Below, piece after piece: positions 8,477 to 17,317 of a stretch of 64,000 nucleotides of DNA. Source of the stretch: Paenibacillus plantiphilus (GTDB taxonomy: Bacteria; Bacillota; Bacilli; Paenibacillales; Paenibacillaceae); NCBI RefSeq assembly GCF_927798095.1, contig NZ_CAKMMF010000010.1, forward strand, positions 62,001-126,000, read 5' to 3'. Position numbers and translations under genes: made by a program. Within the stretch, counting starts at the first letter, position 1, and every line of letters begins with the position of its first letter. The notes under the pieces are model-generated. The model ran no database searches. It was not told the DNA's origin and saw only the letters and a program-made list of their open reading frames with translations.

Positions 8477-9625
8477 GTGATAGGAAAACTGAAAAAACTG
8501 GATTGGGGCATGCTGCTCATTCTACTGGCTTTGATGGTTGTCAGTTTTTTTATTGTTCGTAGTGCGACAAGCGTCACTCCAGGCTATGAAAATTATGATA
8601 TTAAGGTGCTGATCTTCTACGGAATCGGTTTCGTTGTCGCGATTTCACTGGTTTTGATCGATTATCGTGTTTTACTGAAATCCTGGCTATTTCTATATGG
8701 CTTAGGTATTGTGCTCTTGGTCGTCGTCTATTTAACTGCTGAAGAAATTAATGGCGCCAGAGCTTGGTTCGAGCTTCCCGGAGGTCTTCAATTCCAGCCT
8801 GCGGAAATGGTGAAGATCATACTCATCATTACAGTTGCTTTTCTGATGGGAAGGCGTCAAGGCGAACCCCTTAGGGTGCGTCAGGATTTGCTGGTCATTG
8901 CAGTCGTTTCCTTTGTGCCGTTCGTACTAGTAGTGATCCAGCCTGATCTGGGGAATGCGATTATTTATCTGGTTATACTGCTCGGCATGTTATGGATCGG
9001 GAATGTTAGATACTTACATGTGCTGCTCGGGTTAACCATGGTTATCGGAGCAATAATGCTGTTTGGGTACCTGTTCAACTCGTTTAACACTGAAATCTAT
9101 GATTACCTTAATGAGCATAAGAAGGGTCACTGGCATGAGCGGATCAATGGATTCATCAATCCCAGTGAGGCTTCTGCCAATGAGGTGTATCAAGCGGAGA
9201 AAGCGAAGATTGCAATCAGCTCAGGAGGTCTTACCGGAGACGGTTATTTGCAGGGGGATTCCAAGAACCGAGGGTTTATTCCATACCCTTATTCGGATGC
9301 GATATTCGCTGTCATCGGAGAGGAATTCGGGTTTCAAGGCGCCGCCGTGGTACTTATGCTGTATTTCCTGCTGATCTATCGAATGATAATCATTGCTTTT
9401 CAATGCTTTGATTTGCGTGGTTCTTTTATCATTGTCGGCATCATCTCTATGTATGTCTTTCAGGTGTACCAGAATATAGGGATGATGATCGGGCTCATGC
9501 CGATAACAGGGATAACACTGCCGTTCATCAGTTATGGTGGAACATCACTGCTTCTGAACATGCTAAGTATCGGCATTGTGTTCAGTGTCAAGGCGCATCA
9601 GGAGAAATATGAGATGGTGGAATAG
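8477..9625 (+). CDS. rodA: SEDS-family peptidoglycan glycosyltransferase, RodA type
   Basis: A membrane protein of about ten helices that polymerises lipid II, with a class B PBP partner in the elongasome. Family motifs include ARAWFELPGGLQFQPAEMVK, the QPDLGNAIIY segment and the C-terminal GITLPFISYGGTSLL. The 382-residue length and the mreBCD-minCD neighbourhood favour RodA over FtsW or SpoVE. The GTG start at 8477 lies 7 bp after the minD stop with only a weak ribosome binding site, so coupling to minD is likely. Confidence 0.92.
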   Translation: MIGKLKKLDWGMLLILLALMVVSFFIVRSATSVTPGYENYDIKVLIFYGIGFVVAISLVLIDYRVLLKSWLFLYGLGIVLLVVVYLTAEEINGARAWFELPGGLQFQPAEMVKIILIITVAFLMGRRQGEPLRVRQDLLVIAVVSFVPFVLVVIQPDLGNAIIYLVILLGMLWIGNVRYLHVLLGLTMVIGAIMLFGYLFNSFNTEIYDYLNEHKKGHWHERINGFINPSEASANEVYQAEKAKIAISSGGLTGDGYLQGDSKNRGFIPYPYSDAIFAVIGEEFGFQGAAVVLMLYFLLIYRMIIIAFQCFDLRGSFIIVGIISMYVFQVYQNIGMMIGLMPITGITLPFISYGGTSLLLNMLSIGIVFSVKAHQEKYEMVE

Positions 9626-9656
9626 CCGTTTAGCGAACTATCGCTAGACGGCTTTT
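9625..9656 (+). terminator. Intrinsic terminator after rodA
   Basis: A 12-bp stem (GCCGTTTAGCGA with TCGCTAGACGGC, one G-U pair) and a TTTT tail, beginning at the rodA stop codon. Confidence 0.8.
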
Positions 9657-9740
9657 CCATTTGTGAACCACATAAAGCGGCCTGTCTCCTCATATACATA
9701 AAGCGAACAAGCTGTCTGTATCTGTATAGGGGGATGGGAG

Positions 9741-10694
9741 ATGGATGCAAAAAAGGGTGTTCGAGAGCGCAGGCAAGAACGGATAAGAGAGATTATGAAT
9801 GCGAAGCAATCGATGGCTATGACATTGCTGGATAATGAGCTTCCCCATCAAAATATAGGGCCACAGCCTCCGGCTGGATGGAAGTCGCAGCCTCTGCCCG
9901 AGGTGCTTCATATCCCGAAAGCGTCGTCATTGGATGCTGCCGGACCTGACCCGGAGCAATTGTGGAAATCGCAAGCCAACCCGTGGGAAAGCGCAGGATG
10001 GAGAATGGCAAGAGATGCGCGCGCAAGTGTGGGAATTAAGGGGGGAGAGCAGCGGGATCCGATTAAACGCTATCCCTCTTTCATCCGAGGTTTTTTTATT
10101 CAGACGATTGTGTCTGCAGCACTATTCTTTATTATTGTCGCAATGTTTCGGATTGATATGCCTCAATTCAAGAGAGGACAGGAATTTGTTGCGGTTGCGC
10201 TTACTGACAATATCGACTTTGATACAGCAGCTGCCTGGTACGATGCAACATTCGCGGGCGCACCCTCGTTCATTCCTCTCTTCGGAGGGGATGACTCGAA
10301 GGAATCGAAGCTGGTAGGAGGAGATGTCTCGCTTCCTGTCGTTGCACCGCTGAATAATGGGACGGTCGTTCGTACTTTCGCGGAGACGCTTGGTGGTGTG
10401 GAGATCGCCGGGGAATCAGAGGAACGGGTGTCGGCTGTTGAGACTGGACGTGTTCTGCTCGTCACGCAAGATGAGAAGGCGGGGAAGACGGTAGTTCTAC
10501 AGCATATGAACGAGAGGCAAACCATTTATGGCGGTATTGAGAAAGCAGCTGTTGCGGTTGGCGATTGGGTTGAAGGCGGGAATGTAATTGGCACTTTGCC
10601 CGCAGCGGGTGAGAATGAAAGCAGTTTGTTGTTCTTTGCGGTGAAACAGAAGAACCGTTATGTCAATCCGGCGGATGTTGTCCCGCTTGATTAG
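9741..10694 (+). CDS. spoIVFA: Stage IV sporulation protein FA (M23-like)
   Basis: Regulatory partner of the SpoIVFB protease in the outer forespore membrane. The 317 residues give a charged cytoplasmic part, one transmembrane helix near residues 117-138, and a C-terminal LytM/M23-like beta domain (about 210-317). The domain has pieces such as VVLQHMNERQTIYGG and GDWVEGGNVIG. The catalytic HxH pattern of active M23 peptidases is absent, as expected for SpoIVFA, which the mother-cell protease SpoIVB cleaves. Its stop overlaps the start of spoIVFB. Confidence 0.9.
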   Translation: MDAKKGVRERRQERIREIMNAKQSMAMTLLDNELPHQNIGPQPPAGWKSQPLPEVLHIPKASSLDAAGPDPEQLWKSQANPWESAGWRMARDARASVGIKGGEQRDPIKRYPSFIRGFFIQTIVSAALFFIIVAMFRIDMPQFKRGQEFVAVALTDNIDFDTAAAWYDATFAGAPSFIPLFGGDDSKESKLVGGDVSLPVVAPLNNGTVVRTFAETLGGVEIAGESEERVSAVETGRVLLVTQDEKAGKTVVLQHMNERQTIYGGIEKAAVAVGDWVEGGNVIGTLPAAGENESSLLFFAVKQKNRYVNPADVVPLD

Positions 10695-11577
10695 GATGAA
10701 AGGGATCGCATGGTCTGTACACCCGCTGTTTGTACTCGTAATGATGGCTTCGGTCATTACAGGTTATTTTATCGAGTTGTTTACATTATTCACCATCGTA
10801 TTCGTCCATGAGTTGGGACATGTTATTGCGGCCCGCAGCTTTGGCTGGAGGATTCGCGAGGTGAAGCTGCTTCCCTTCGGCGGTGTTGCAGAGGTTGAGG
10901 AAGCGGGAACGATGCCATCACGGGAAGAGGCAATCGTGGCAATAGCCGGTCCGCTGCAAAATGTATGGATGGGGGCGGCTGCCTGGTTGTTCGGTCTGCT
11001 GGGCTGGTGGAGTCCCGAATGGTCGGAATATGTGTGGCAGGCGAATGCCATGATCGGCTTGTTCAACCTGCTGCCGATTTTGCCGCTGGATGGCGGCAAA
11101 TTGCTGCACGCTTGGCTCAGCCGAATGTTTACCTTTCATCAATCATTAGTGTGGGGGGCTCGCATAAGCCTCCTTCTTAGCGGAGCCATGGTCATCTTCT
11201 CTCTTGTACCGGCATTTCTCCCGGAGGGAGGCGGCAGTGGAATCCAGGCCAATCTGCTGGTGGTGGGCTTATTTCTGTTTGTTACGAATTGGACGTATTA
11301 CCGCTATATACCGTTCGTCTTTCTTCGTTTCTTGACCAATCGGGGGCTGGCGGCTTCCAAATCCATTGCCCAAGGCGTTTGGGCGATTCCTATTGCCGTC
11401 TCCAAGCGCCATTCGGTTGCGGCTGTATTGCGGCTGTTCAAGCGCGACAGCTATCATCTGATTGTAATAATGGAGGATTCGGGGGACATTATGGCCATCC
11501 TTCCTGAGCAACAGCTGGTAGAAGATTTTTTGACCGATGGAAAGGCTGACCGTGCAGTTTTGGAGCTTTTCATGTAA
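10687..11577 (+). CDS. spoIVFB: Stage IV sporulation protein FB, intramembrane pro-sigma-K protease
   Basis: M50-family site-2-type metalloprotease that releases active sigma-K in the mother cell. Zinc ligands are visible as HELGH (residues 41-45), with the aspartate in LPILPLDGGK further on. A CBS-like C-terminal part (residues about 225-296) follows the membrane region. The start is uncertain: TTG at 10687 gives the N-terminus MIRMKGI common in relatives, while an ATG at 10696 has no better ribosome binding site. The overlap with spoIVFA implies coupled translation. Confidence 0.9.
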   Translation: MIRMKGIAWSVHPLFVLVMMASVITGYFIELFTLFTIVFVHELGHVIAARSFGWRIREVKLLPFGGVAEVEEAGTMPSREEAIVAIAGPLQNVWMGAAAWLFGLLGWWSPEWSEYVWQANAMIGLFNLLPILPLDGGKLLHAWLSRMFTFHQSLVWGARISLLLSGAMVIFSLVPAFLPEGGGSGIQANLLVVGLFLFVTNWTYYRYIPFVFLRFLTNRGLAASKSIAQGVWAIPIAVSKRHSVAAVLRLFKRDSYHLIVIMEDSGDIMAILPEQQLVEDFLTDGKADRAVLELFM

Positions 11578-11631
11578 AATAGATAGAAATAGATATAGAT
11601 AGAAATAGATGAGGCAGGTGTTCGAATAACG

Positions 11632-12867
11632 ATGAAACAAATGTTGATTCACGGACAAAGCGACATGCTGCAAACGGCAATTATTCAGGAAGGCCAGTTG
11701 ATAGAATATGATATGGAGAAAAGCACTGTCGCTGGCCAGTTAGTCGGCAGCATCTATAAAGGGCGAGTCATAAATGTTCTGCCTGGCATGCAAGCCGCTT
11801 TTGTCGATATTGGTTTTAACAAGAATGCCTTCCTTTACATCGATGATGTGCTGCATCCCAATCTGGAGCGTCAGCCCAAAGAGAAGCCGCCGATTACACA
11901 GCTGCTCAAGGCCGGACAAGAGGTGGTTGTTCAAATTATGAAAGAACCTCTGGGCAGCAAGGGCGCGCGTGTAACGACACATTACTCGCTGCCTGGCCGG
12001 TTCCTTGTCTATATGCCTCATGCCGATTATGTCGGTGTTTCGAAGAAGGTTAGCGGAGAGCAAGAGCGTGGACGGCTACGCTCCATTGGCGAATCAATCC
12101 GGCAATCAGGTGAAGGGGTTATTATGCGAACTGCTGCAGACAGCGAGAGCTATGACTCCCTGCAATCGGATTTGGAGCTCCTCAGAGAGATCTGGACGGG
12201 GATCGAGAATCGGGCAAAAGTCGGGACAGCGCCTGCTGAGCTGCACCGTGAGGCAGGATTGGTGCATCGGCTTGTAAGAGACCTGCTGAACGCACAGATG
12301 GATGAGGTATGGATTAATGATTCCGGACGTTATGAGGAGATGGAGCGCCTCATGCGCGAGATGGCTCCAGCTATGCTGCCCCGACTGAAATTGTATGAGG
12401 CTGGGAACAGTGCCTCATTATTCGATCGATATGGAGTCAACGAGCAGCTCCATAGCGCATTTGAACGGAGAATTCAGCTGGGCAGCGGCGGTGATCTGAT
12501 CTGGGATCAGACGGAGGCGTTGACTGTGGTGGATGTGAATACAGGCAGGTTCGTCGGCACGAGCGATCTGGAGGATACGGTATTCAAGACCAATATGGAG
12601 GCGGCGGAGCAAATAGCCAGATTGCTTCGATTGCGTGATGTGGGCGGCATTATTATTATTGATTTCATAGACATGGAGCAGCATGCTCATCGGGAGCAAA
12701 TTATGGCCCGCCTTGAACAAATCATGCGTGAAGATCGCACGAAATGCCAGGTGGTAGGTTGGACAAGACTCGGGTTGCTGGAGATGACCCGCAAGAAAGT
12801 GCGCGAGCATGCGCTAAGTCCGCGCCATGAAACGTGCAGTGTATGCAAGGGAAGAGGCAAGCTGTAG
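11632..12867 (+). CDS. rng: Ribonuclease G/E family protein
   Basis: Endoribonuclease that cuts single-stranded AU-rich RNA and matures rRNA. The N-terminus has the S1-like RNA-binding part (GSIYKGRVINVLPGMQAAFVDIG, residues about 40-62). The catalytic metal-binding aspartates lie in LTVVDVNTGRFVG and IIIIDFIDM. The protein ends with CSVCKGRG, resembling the zinc-link cysteine pair. At 411 residues it is a short RNase G without the RNase E scaffold. The start at 11632 has AGGCAGGTG about 12 nt upstream. B. subtilis lacks this gene here; Paenibacillaceae and Clostridia often have it. Confidence 0.93.
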   Translation: MKQMLIHGQSDMLQTAIIQEGQLIEYDMEKSTVAGQLVGSIYKGRVINVLPGMQAAFVDIGFNKNAFLYIDDVLHPNLERQPKEKPPITQLLKAGQEVVVQIMKEPLGSKGARVTTHYSLPGRFLVYMPHADYVGVSKKVSGEQERGRLRSIGESIRQSGEGVIMRTAADSESYDSLQSDLELLREIWTGIENRAKVGTAPAELHREAGLVHRLVRDLLNAQMDEVWINDSGRYEEMERLMREMAPAMLPRLKLYEAGNSASLFDRYGVNEQLHSAFERRIQLGSGGDLIWDQTEALTVVDVNTGRFVGTSDLEDTVFKTNMEAAEQIARLLRLRDVGGIIIIDFIDMEQHAHREQIMARLEQIMREDRTKCQVVGWTRLGLLEMTRKKVREHALSPRHETCSVCKGRGKL

Positions 12868-12875
12868 TTCTTGTC

Positions 12876-13535
12876 TTATGCTCTGCCAGGCTTGTGAATC
12901 GATTTGATATGTGCTGAATGCCAACATTTGGACAGGCTATCTGGTGTAATGAGCTCAATAATTCCTCCCTCAACGGCTTGCACTCGTCCAACCTGGTTGG
13001 TTCGAAGTCCCAAATCAAGAACGACAATCGTACCTGCGCAAGTTTTGAGCTGTTCCTGCCAGGTTTGCTTCAATAGATGGGGGTCTGCCAGCAGGCTGGC
13101 GTCCTTGTCCAAGAAGCCTTCTGCTGCAGCGGGAGAGAACCACTTGATATGGAATGTTGGAATGTAGGAAATATGGTGACGTACAGTGTCTAACACAATA
13201 TAGTCGTCCTTGATGTGCAGAATCTGCCCATACAGCGTTTGCTGTCCGGTAATATAGAGGGCTACAAATTCACCTAGCGCAGTTTGAAGCAGTGAGTTGA
13301 AATCGCTGCCGCTGGCGGTCCATCGCGGAACAGAGGATGTCGTCGTCTGTGTATCCAGGTCGGCAGTCAACAGATGAAGATGGTGTAATGCGATGTAATA
13401 ATAGCTGCTGTCTCTATGCACGACGAGGTAATCTTCACCAATATCGATAAGCACGCCAGTCATTCCCCTATAATCTGTCACATCAATTGCGACAGGCTTT
13501 CCCAGGTACGGTTTGAATAAGCTCATATCGAACAC
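12876..13535 (-). CDS. DUF2642-like protein with three Sm-like repeats (possible spore coat protein)
   Basis: A 219-residue protein made of three divergent copies of a beta-barrel-like unit, near residues 8-56, 83-133 and 160-213. Each follows the pattern of a G-V/I segment, then G-x-I/L-x-x-I, then DYLVV or DYIVL, then an H-I or H-L ending. Single units of this kind are DUF2642, found in small Bacillus spore-coat-associated proteins. There is no signal peptide or membrane helix. It lies on the opposite strand immediately after rng and downstream of the ArsB-type gene, 16 bp away, so it may be co-transcribed with it. The coat assignment is inference. Confidence 0.55.
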   Translation of the reverse strand: MFDMSLFKPYLGKPVAIDVTDYRGMTGVLIDIGEDYLVVHRDSSYYYIALHHLHLLTADLDTQTTTSSVPRWTASGSDFNSLLQTALGEFVALYITGQQTLYGQILHIKDDYIVLDTVRHHISYIPTFHIKWFSPAAAEGFLDKDASLLADPHLLKQTWQEQLKTCAGTIVVLDLGLRTNQVGRVQAVEGGIIELITPDSLSKCWHSAHIKSIHKPGRA

Positions 13536-13551
13536 TCCCTTCGTTCAAGGA

Positions 13552-14922
13552 TTAATAGAGCCAGTTGACCCAATAGAACAATGCGATGAGCGTGAATAGA
13601 ACGGTCGGCGGAATAACAATGATCGTAATCCTCGTGTAATCCTTCCACGTAATTTTCACTTTGTTTTTTCTCAAAATATGCATCCAAATCAACGAAGCCA
13701 ACGTACCAATCGGCAGCAGCAAGGAGCCGATATCACTGCCAATGACATTAGCCAAATAAGCGATCTTGAGCGATAGCGGATCGAGATTCATTTCGGTTAG
13801 GGTAAGTGTGCCGATCATGAGTGCGGGGTGATTATTGAACAAGGTGGACATCAGGCTCTGCACCGCTCCCATAATTAAGCTGGCATTGAACAAGCTGCCC
13901 TGGACGACGGGGCTGAAGAAGTTGACGAGCCAGTTGGTAAGCCCGATATTGTGCAGGCCATAAATAATGACATACATGCCGAATGCGAAGATGAGGATAT
14001 GCCAAGGCGTCTTTTTCACCATGTCCATCGGAGGCATTCGCAAGTAATACCATCTCCATCCCAAGAGCAGACAGGAGCCAACTACGGAGACAATCTCAAT
14101 AGGGATTTCAAAGTACGAGGCTATAAACAGACTGACACGAACGGCGAATACGAACAATAGCACCTTCTGCATGAAGCGGGTTCTCTGCTTGGAGCTCATT
14201 GCGCTAAGCTTGGATACTGGCTGGTTCTTAAGCGGATGATGCCAGCGGTCCATTCCGGTTGCCCACAGCTTGTTCGATAGCAGAGGCAGCCGTTTGGGGA
14301 TGACTTTGTAGCTGCATAAGAAAAGCAGGAGGACTAGAAATATGAGACCGAGAGTTGCGGGAACAAACATCATGATCGTGTGCATATACAGATCCATATG
14401 AACGATCTTCAGGGCAATCAAATTGACGATATTGCTGACCCCGATAGGAGCGCTCGAAGCTGTGGCGACCAGTGCGCCAGAAAGCAGATAAGGGATTTTC
14501 TGATGATTTTTGAGGCCCAGATTCTGAAGCAGAATGAGCAGGATCGGAGTCGTTATGAGAATGCTGCCGTCATTGTTGAAGAACAGTGTCATCAAGAAGC
14601 AGATCAGATTCACATACCAGAATAGCCGTATGCCGGAACCTTTCGCTCTGGCTGCCAGACCTTCCGCTGCCCATAAGAAGAAGCCGAAGCTTTCCAGTAC
14701 GACTGCCATTACGATTGTAGCCATAATTGTGATTGCTGCACCGCTTACGGTAGCGCTGATCTGTCCGAAATCAGCCAATGTGACACTGCCGCTTATGATG
14801 ACAAGCAAGGCTCCTATCGAAGAAGGAATGGCTTCATTCAATTCTTTGGGCCTCCATAAAATGAGAACAACGGTCATCACAAATGCAAAAATCGTAATGG
14901 TTGTAGCTGCTGACCCATACAT
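13552..14922 (-). CDS. ArsB-type anion (arsenite-like) efflux permease
   Basis: A 456-residue protein with about eleven or twelve hydrophobic helices. Family signatures are FFNNDGSILITTPILL in the first half and TLFNNHPALMIGTLT plus NVIGSDIGSLLLPIGTLASLIW in the second, the inverted repeat halves typical of ArsB in the IT/ArsB-NhaD superfamily. It would export arsenite or antimonite, or a similar anion. It is preceded by a small membrane protein and a dyad that could be an operator. No arsR or arsC is seen, so the substrate is not certain. Confidence 0.8.
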   Translation of the reverse strand: MYGSAATTITIFAFVMTVVLILWRPKELNEAIPSSIGALLVIISGSVTLADFGQISATVSGAAITIMATIVMAVVLESFGFFLWAAEGLAARAKGSGIRLFWYVNLICFLMTLFFNNDGSILITTPILLILLQNLGLKNHQKIPYLLSGALVATASSAPIGVSNIVNLIALKIVHMDLYMHTIMMFVPATLGLIFLVLLLFLCSYKVIPKRLPLLSNKLWATGMDRWHHPLKNQPVSKLSAMSSKQRTRFMQKVLLFVFAVRVSLFIASYFEIPIEIVSVVGSCLLLGWRWYYLRMPPMDMVKKTPWHILIFAFGMYVIIYGLHNIGLTNWLVNFFSPVVQGSLFNASLIMGAVQSLMSTLFNNHPALMIGTLTLTEMNLDPLSLKIAYLANVIGSDIGSLLLPIGTLASLIWMHILRKNKVKITWKDYTRITIIVIPPTVLFTLIALFYWVNWLY

Positions 14923-14957
14923 GAATTATTAATCACCCCTGTCTGAACATGACATCC

Positions 14958-15119
14958 TTACAGATGAATGTTGGTGTAGGTTGGTTCTTCGCTTCCAATG
15001 GCACTGACAGTGTCGGACTGTTTTTGTATGTCGGCGGCTGCCGATTCCGGGACAGGCGGTATAAGCAGGGAATATAATACGGACCCGGCAACCGCAATGA
15101 TGATTAGCAATAAAAGCAT
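14958..15119 (-). CDS. Small membrane-anchored hypothetical protein (53 aa)
   Basis: A 53-residue protein with one N-terminal hydrophobic helix (MLLLLIIIAVAGSVLYSLLI) and a short polar external tail. The ATG at 15119 has an excellent AAGGGAGG ribosome binding site 9 nt upstream on the minus strand; a longer in-frame start at 15158 lacks one. It lies 36 bp upstream of the ArsB-type gene in the same orientation, so it is probably the first gene of that transcript. No family recognised. Confidence 0.5.
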   Translation of the reverse strand: MLLLLIIIAVAGSVLYSLLIPPVPESAAADIQKQSDTVSAIGSEEPTYTNIHL

Positions 15120-15164
15120 GTTTGTTCGCCTCCCTTGGCAAATATATCGATCTACCATTCACCC

Positions 15165-15187
15165 TTGATAGATATTGATACTATCAA
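15165..15187 (-). promoter_or_regulatory. Candidate operator upstream of the small protein and ArsB-type gene
   Basis: A perfect 7-bp inverted repeat TTGATAG-9 bp-CTATCAA, 46 bp upstream of the minus-strand start at 15119. Size and AT content fit a metalloregulator site, but no regulator gene is adjacent. Confidence 0.35.
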
Positions 15188-15278
15188 TTTATGTGAGCGG
15201 ACAGGGATGGTGATAGACGGCTAACCTGTCGGGCGGCTGAATGAAAGTCTATTTTGCATAGGGGCAGATAAAAAATAG

Positions 15279-15307
15279 TTGATTGTAGGCAGTCTGTATG
15301 ATAAACT
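15279..15307 (+). promoter_or_regulatory. Promoter of the rplU operon
   Basis: TTGATT at 15279-15284, 17-bp spacer, TAAACT at 15302-15307. It gives a leader of about 128 nt before rplU. Confidence 0.55.
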
Positions 15308-15312
15308 ACTAT

Positions 15313-15428
15313 GGTGCGCGTGGAAGAGGCTGTTTTCTCTCGCGTGTCAATACCGCACAGGTCAGGTTCACAAGTTCGAATAGCCGTGGCTGTCCGACAC
15401 CTGTATCAGGCGAGTCTTCGAAAATAAG
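15313..15428 (+). ncRNA. Probable L21 leader RNA
   Basis: A structured-looking 5' untranslated region between the promoter and the rplU ribosome binding site, where Bacilli carry the L21 leader used for ribosomal-protein autoregulation. It contains GC-rich complementary blocks around 15384-15420. I assign it by position; the fold was not computed. Confidence 0.5.
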
Positions 15429-15440
15429 GAGGTGCACTAC

Positions 15441-15752
15441 ATGTTCGCAATTATTGAAACTGGCGGCAAACAGTACAAAGTTCAAGAGGGCGATGTACTT
15501 TACATTGAGAAACTGGACACTAACGACGGCGAGAACGTAACGTTCGACCGCGTGTTGGCTGTTTCCAAAGGCGACGGTCTCGTAACAGGTACTCCGGTTG
15601 TTGCCGGCGCTACTGTAACGGCGAAAGTCGAGAAACACGGCAGAGGTCAAAAAATCATCGTTTACAAATACAAAGCGAAGAAAAACTACCGTCGTAAGCA
15701 AGGTCATCGTCAACCGTACACGAAAGTGACGATCGGCGCTATCAAAGCATAG
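15441..15752 (+). CDS. rplU: 50S ribosomal protein L21
   Basis: Structural protein of the large subunit, 103 residues. [14 protein letters not shown] at the N-terminus and the basic [18 protein letters not shown] segment near the C-terminus are diagnostic. The ATG at 15441 follows AAGGAGGTG at 15428-15436; three in-frame codons upstream are not needed. It begins the conserved rplU-prp-rpmA operon. Confidence 0.98.
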   Translation: MFAIIETGGKQYKVQEGDVLYIEKLDTNDGENVTFDRVLAVSKGDGLVTGTPVVAGATVTAKVEKHGRGQKIIVYKYKAKKNYRRKQGHRQPYTKVTIGAIKA

Positions 15753-15762
15753 CAGGCAAATA

Positions 15763-16101
15763 ATGATAACAATCAACATTGTGCGGCATTCCGCCGACGA
15801 TAGTCGGATTGTATCGTTTGCGATTGAGGGACACGCCAAGTTCGCTAATCCTGGCAAGGATATCATTTGTGCAGGTGTATCGGCTGTATCAGTCGGCACG
15901 GTGAACGCGATTGAGAAGCTGGCTGGCCTTGAGCTGCCAGCTTCCATGAAGAGCGGATGGCTGCAATCGGAGGTTCCGGAGCAAGCGGATGAGCTTGTGA
16001 ATGAGCGGGTTCAACTGCTGCTGGAATCCATGATTGTCATGCTGGAAACAATCGCAGCCTCATACGGCAAGTATGTTCGGATTCGTGAACAAAATCGGTA
16101 A
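15763..16101 (+). CDS. prp: Ribosomal-processing cysteine protease Prp
   Basis: Cysteine protease that removes the N-terminal extension of L27 in Firmicutes. The catalytic pair is visible as the histidine in IEGHAKFA and the cysteine in [10 protein letters not shown]. Length is 112 residues. It lies between rplU and rpmA, and its substrate, encoded by the next gene, carries the expected cleavage sequence. Confidence 0.95.
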   Translation: MITINIVRHSADDSRIVSFAIEGHAKFANPGKDIICAGVSAVSVGTVNAIEKLAGLELPASMKSGWLQSEVPEQADELVNERVQLLLESMIVMLETIAASYGKYVRIREQNR

Positions 16102-16118
16102 TGAAGGAGGGAACATCC

Positions 16119-16430
16119 ATGTTGAAACTGAATCTTCAGCTTTTCGCTTCGAAGAAAGGTGTAGGTTCCACAAAGAATGGTCGTGATAGCCAATCGAAAC
16201 GTCTCGGCGCTAAACGTGCTGACGGTCAATTGGTATCAGCGGGCAGCATTCTTTTCCGTCAACGCGGAACCAAGATCCACCCGGGCAACAATGTTGGAAT
16301 CGGTAAAGATGACACGTTATTCGCGAAAGTGGAAGGCGTGGTTAAGTTTGAACGTTGGGGACGCGATCGCAAGAAAGTTAGCGTCTATCCAGTAGAAGTG
16401 GCAGCAGTAGCTGCTGCAGTTCAAGCATAA
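16119..16430 (+). CDS. rpmA: 50S ribosomal protein L27 with N-terminal extension
   Basis: Large-subunit protein whose mature N-terminus reaches the peptidyl-transferase centre. The precursor starts [14 protein letters not shown]. The LQLF/A junction is the Prp cleavage site known from Staphylococcus, so about nine residues are expected to be removed. [21 protein letters not shown] is typical of L27. The ATG at 16119 follows AAGGAGGG; an upstream ATG at 16101 overlaps prp and is not needed. Confidence 0.98.
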   Translation: MLKLNLQLFASKKGVGSTKNGRDSQSKRLGAKRADGQLVSAGSILFRQRGTKIHPGNNVGIGKDDTLFAKVEGVVKFERWGRDRKKVSVYPVEVAAVAAAVQA

Positions 16431-16438
16431 TAGACACG

Positions 16439-16476
16439 AAGTCCCGGTTTGCTTATGCAGGCCGGGGCTTTTTTTT
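16439..16476 (+). terminator. Intrinsic terminator after rpmA
   Basis: A 10-bp stem (AGTCCCGGTT with GGCCGGGGCT) followed by eight Ts. Confidence 0.9.
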
Positions 16477-16520
16477 GTTATGAATGTGGCGGTCCTTGTG
16501 ATGAACTTTCCAGCTTGTCA

Positions 16521-16529
16521 TGCTATACT
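16521..16529 (+). promoter_or_regulatory. Extended -10 promoter upstream of spo0B
   Basis: TGCTATACT at 16521-16529 is a TGn extended -10 box. No good -35 is visible. It is 40 bp upstream of the spo0B-like start. Confidence 0.45.
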
Positions 16530-16568
16530 GATTAAGGTTAGGAAAGAATAGGAAAGTAGGATCCATAG

Positions 16569-17303
16569 ATGAATCGGTTGAGAATGACGAAGCTTTATGC
16601 AGCGGCATCGGTTATTCTGCCGTCGGCTGCAGTTTTGATTTGGCACTCTGAGCTGTGGGTGATTGCATTATTTATCGTTTGGTTTGTTATTGCGGCATTA
16701 TTGTGGATATGGTGCGATCGCAAGGAACAGGCGCAGCGTATTACTCGAACGATTCATGCGATGCAGACGGCATCTATTGTGACTTTGAATCATCATCGTC
16801 ATGACTGGATGAATGATCTGCAAGTGCTGTATGGCTACATTCGAATGGGCAAGACGGATAAGTTGGTTGCATGCGTGGAACAGATAAGAGAACGAATGAC
16901 GACTGAAAGTAAAATTGCCAAGCTGGGAATTCCGTCTCTCGTAACGTATTTGCAATCATTCCGTACGTTGACGCATGCTATGGAGCTTGATGTGGAGATT
17001 GAGGGCGAGCTTAGCCTGGCGGGACTTGCCTTGGATGGGGAACTGGCTGGCGAGACGATTGTTGAGATCGTCAATGCATATCGGCTTGCGGTTAAGCCGG
17101 GAGCGGGAGAAGTAGCGAAGCTGTCGGTCGATTTTGTCCTTGGGGATCATTCTCTTGTCATAACGTTCCATTATGATGGAGAATTGAATGATACGAGTGA
17201 TTGGAAGCAGAAATGCAAGCGAGCTCTGAAGGGATCGCCGCTCAAGGCGGTGGAATTGGAGCAGCCAGGCAATGTAATGCTTGAGGCGAAGCTTGGGAAC
17301 TAA
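16569..17303 (+). CDS. spo0B: Spo0B-like sporulation phosphotransferase
   Basis: Phosphorelay protein that passes phosphate from Spo0F to Spo0A. The phospho-acceptor histidine is His78 in [19 protein letters not shown], matching the Spo0B four-helix hairpin motif. Unlike the soluble B. subtilis protein it has two N-terminal hydrophobic helices (about residues 9-26 and 29-48), a common form in Paenibacillus. The degenerate ATPase-like C-terminal half lacks clear N, G1 and G2 boxes, as expected. Its place between rpmA and obg is the spo0B place. Confidence 0.88.
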   Translation: MNRLRMTKLYAAASVILPSAAVLIWHSELWVIALFIVWFVIAALLWIWCDRKEQAQRITRTIHAMQTASIVTLNHHRHDWMNDLQVLYGYIRMGKTDKLVACVEQIRERMTTESKIAKLGIPSLVTYLQSFRTLTHAMELDVEIEGELSLAGLALDGELAGETIVEIVNAYRLAVKPGAGEVAKLSVDFVLGDHSLVITFHYDGELNDTSDWKQKCKRALKGSPLKAVELEQPGNVMLEAKLGN

Positions 17304-17317
17304 ACGGAGGAAAAGAC

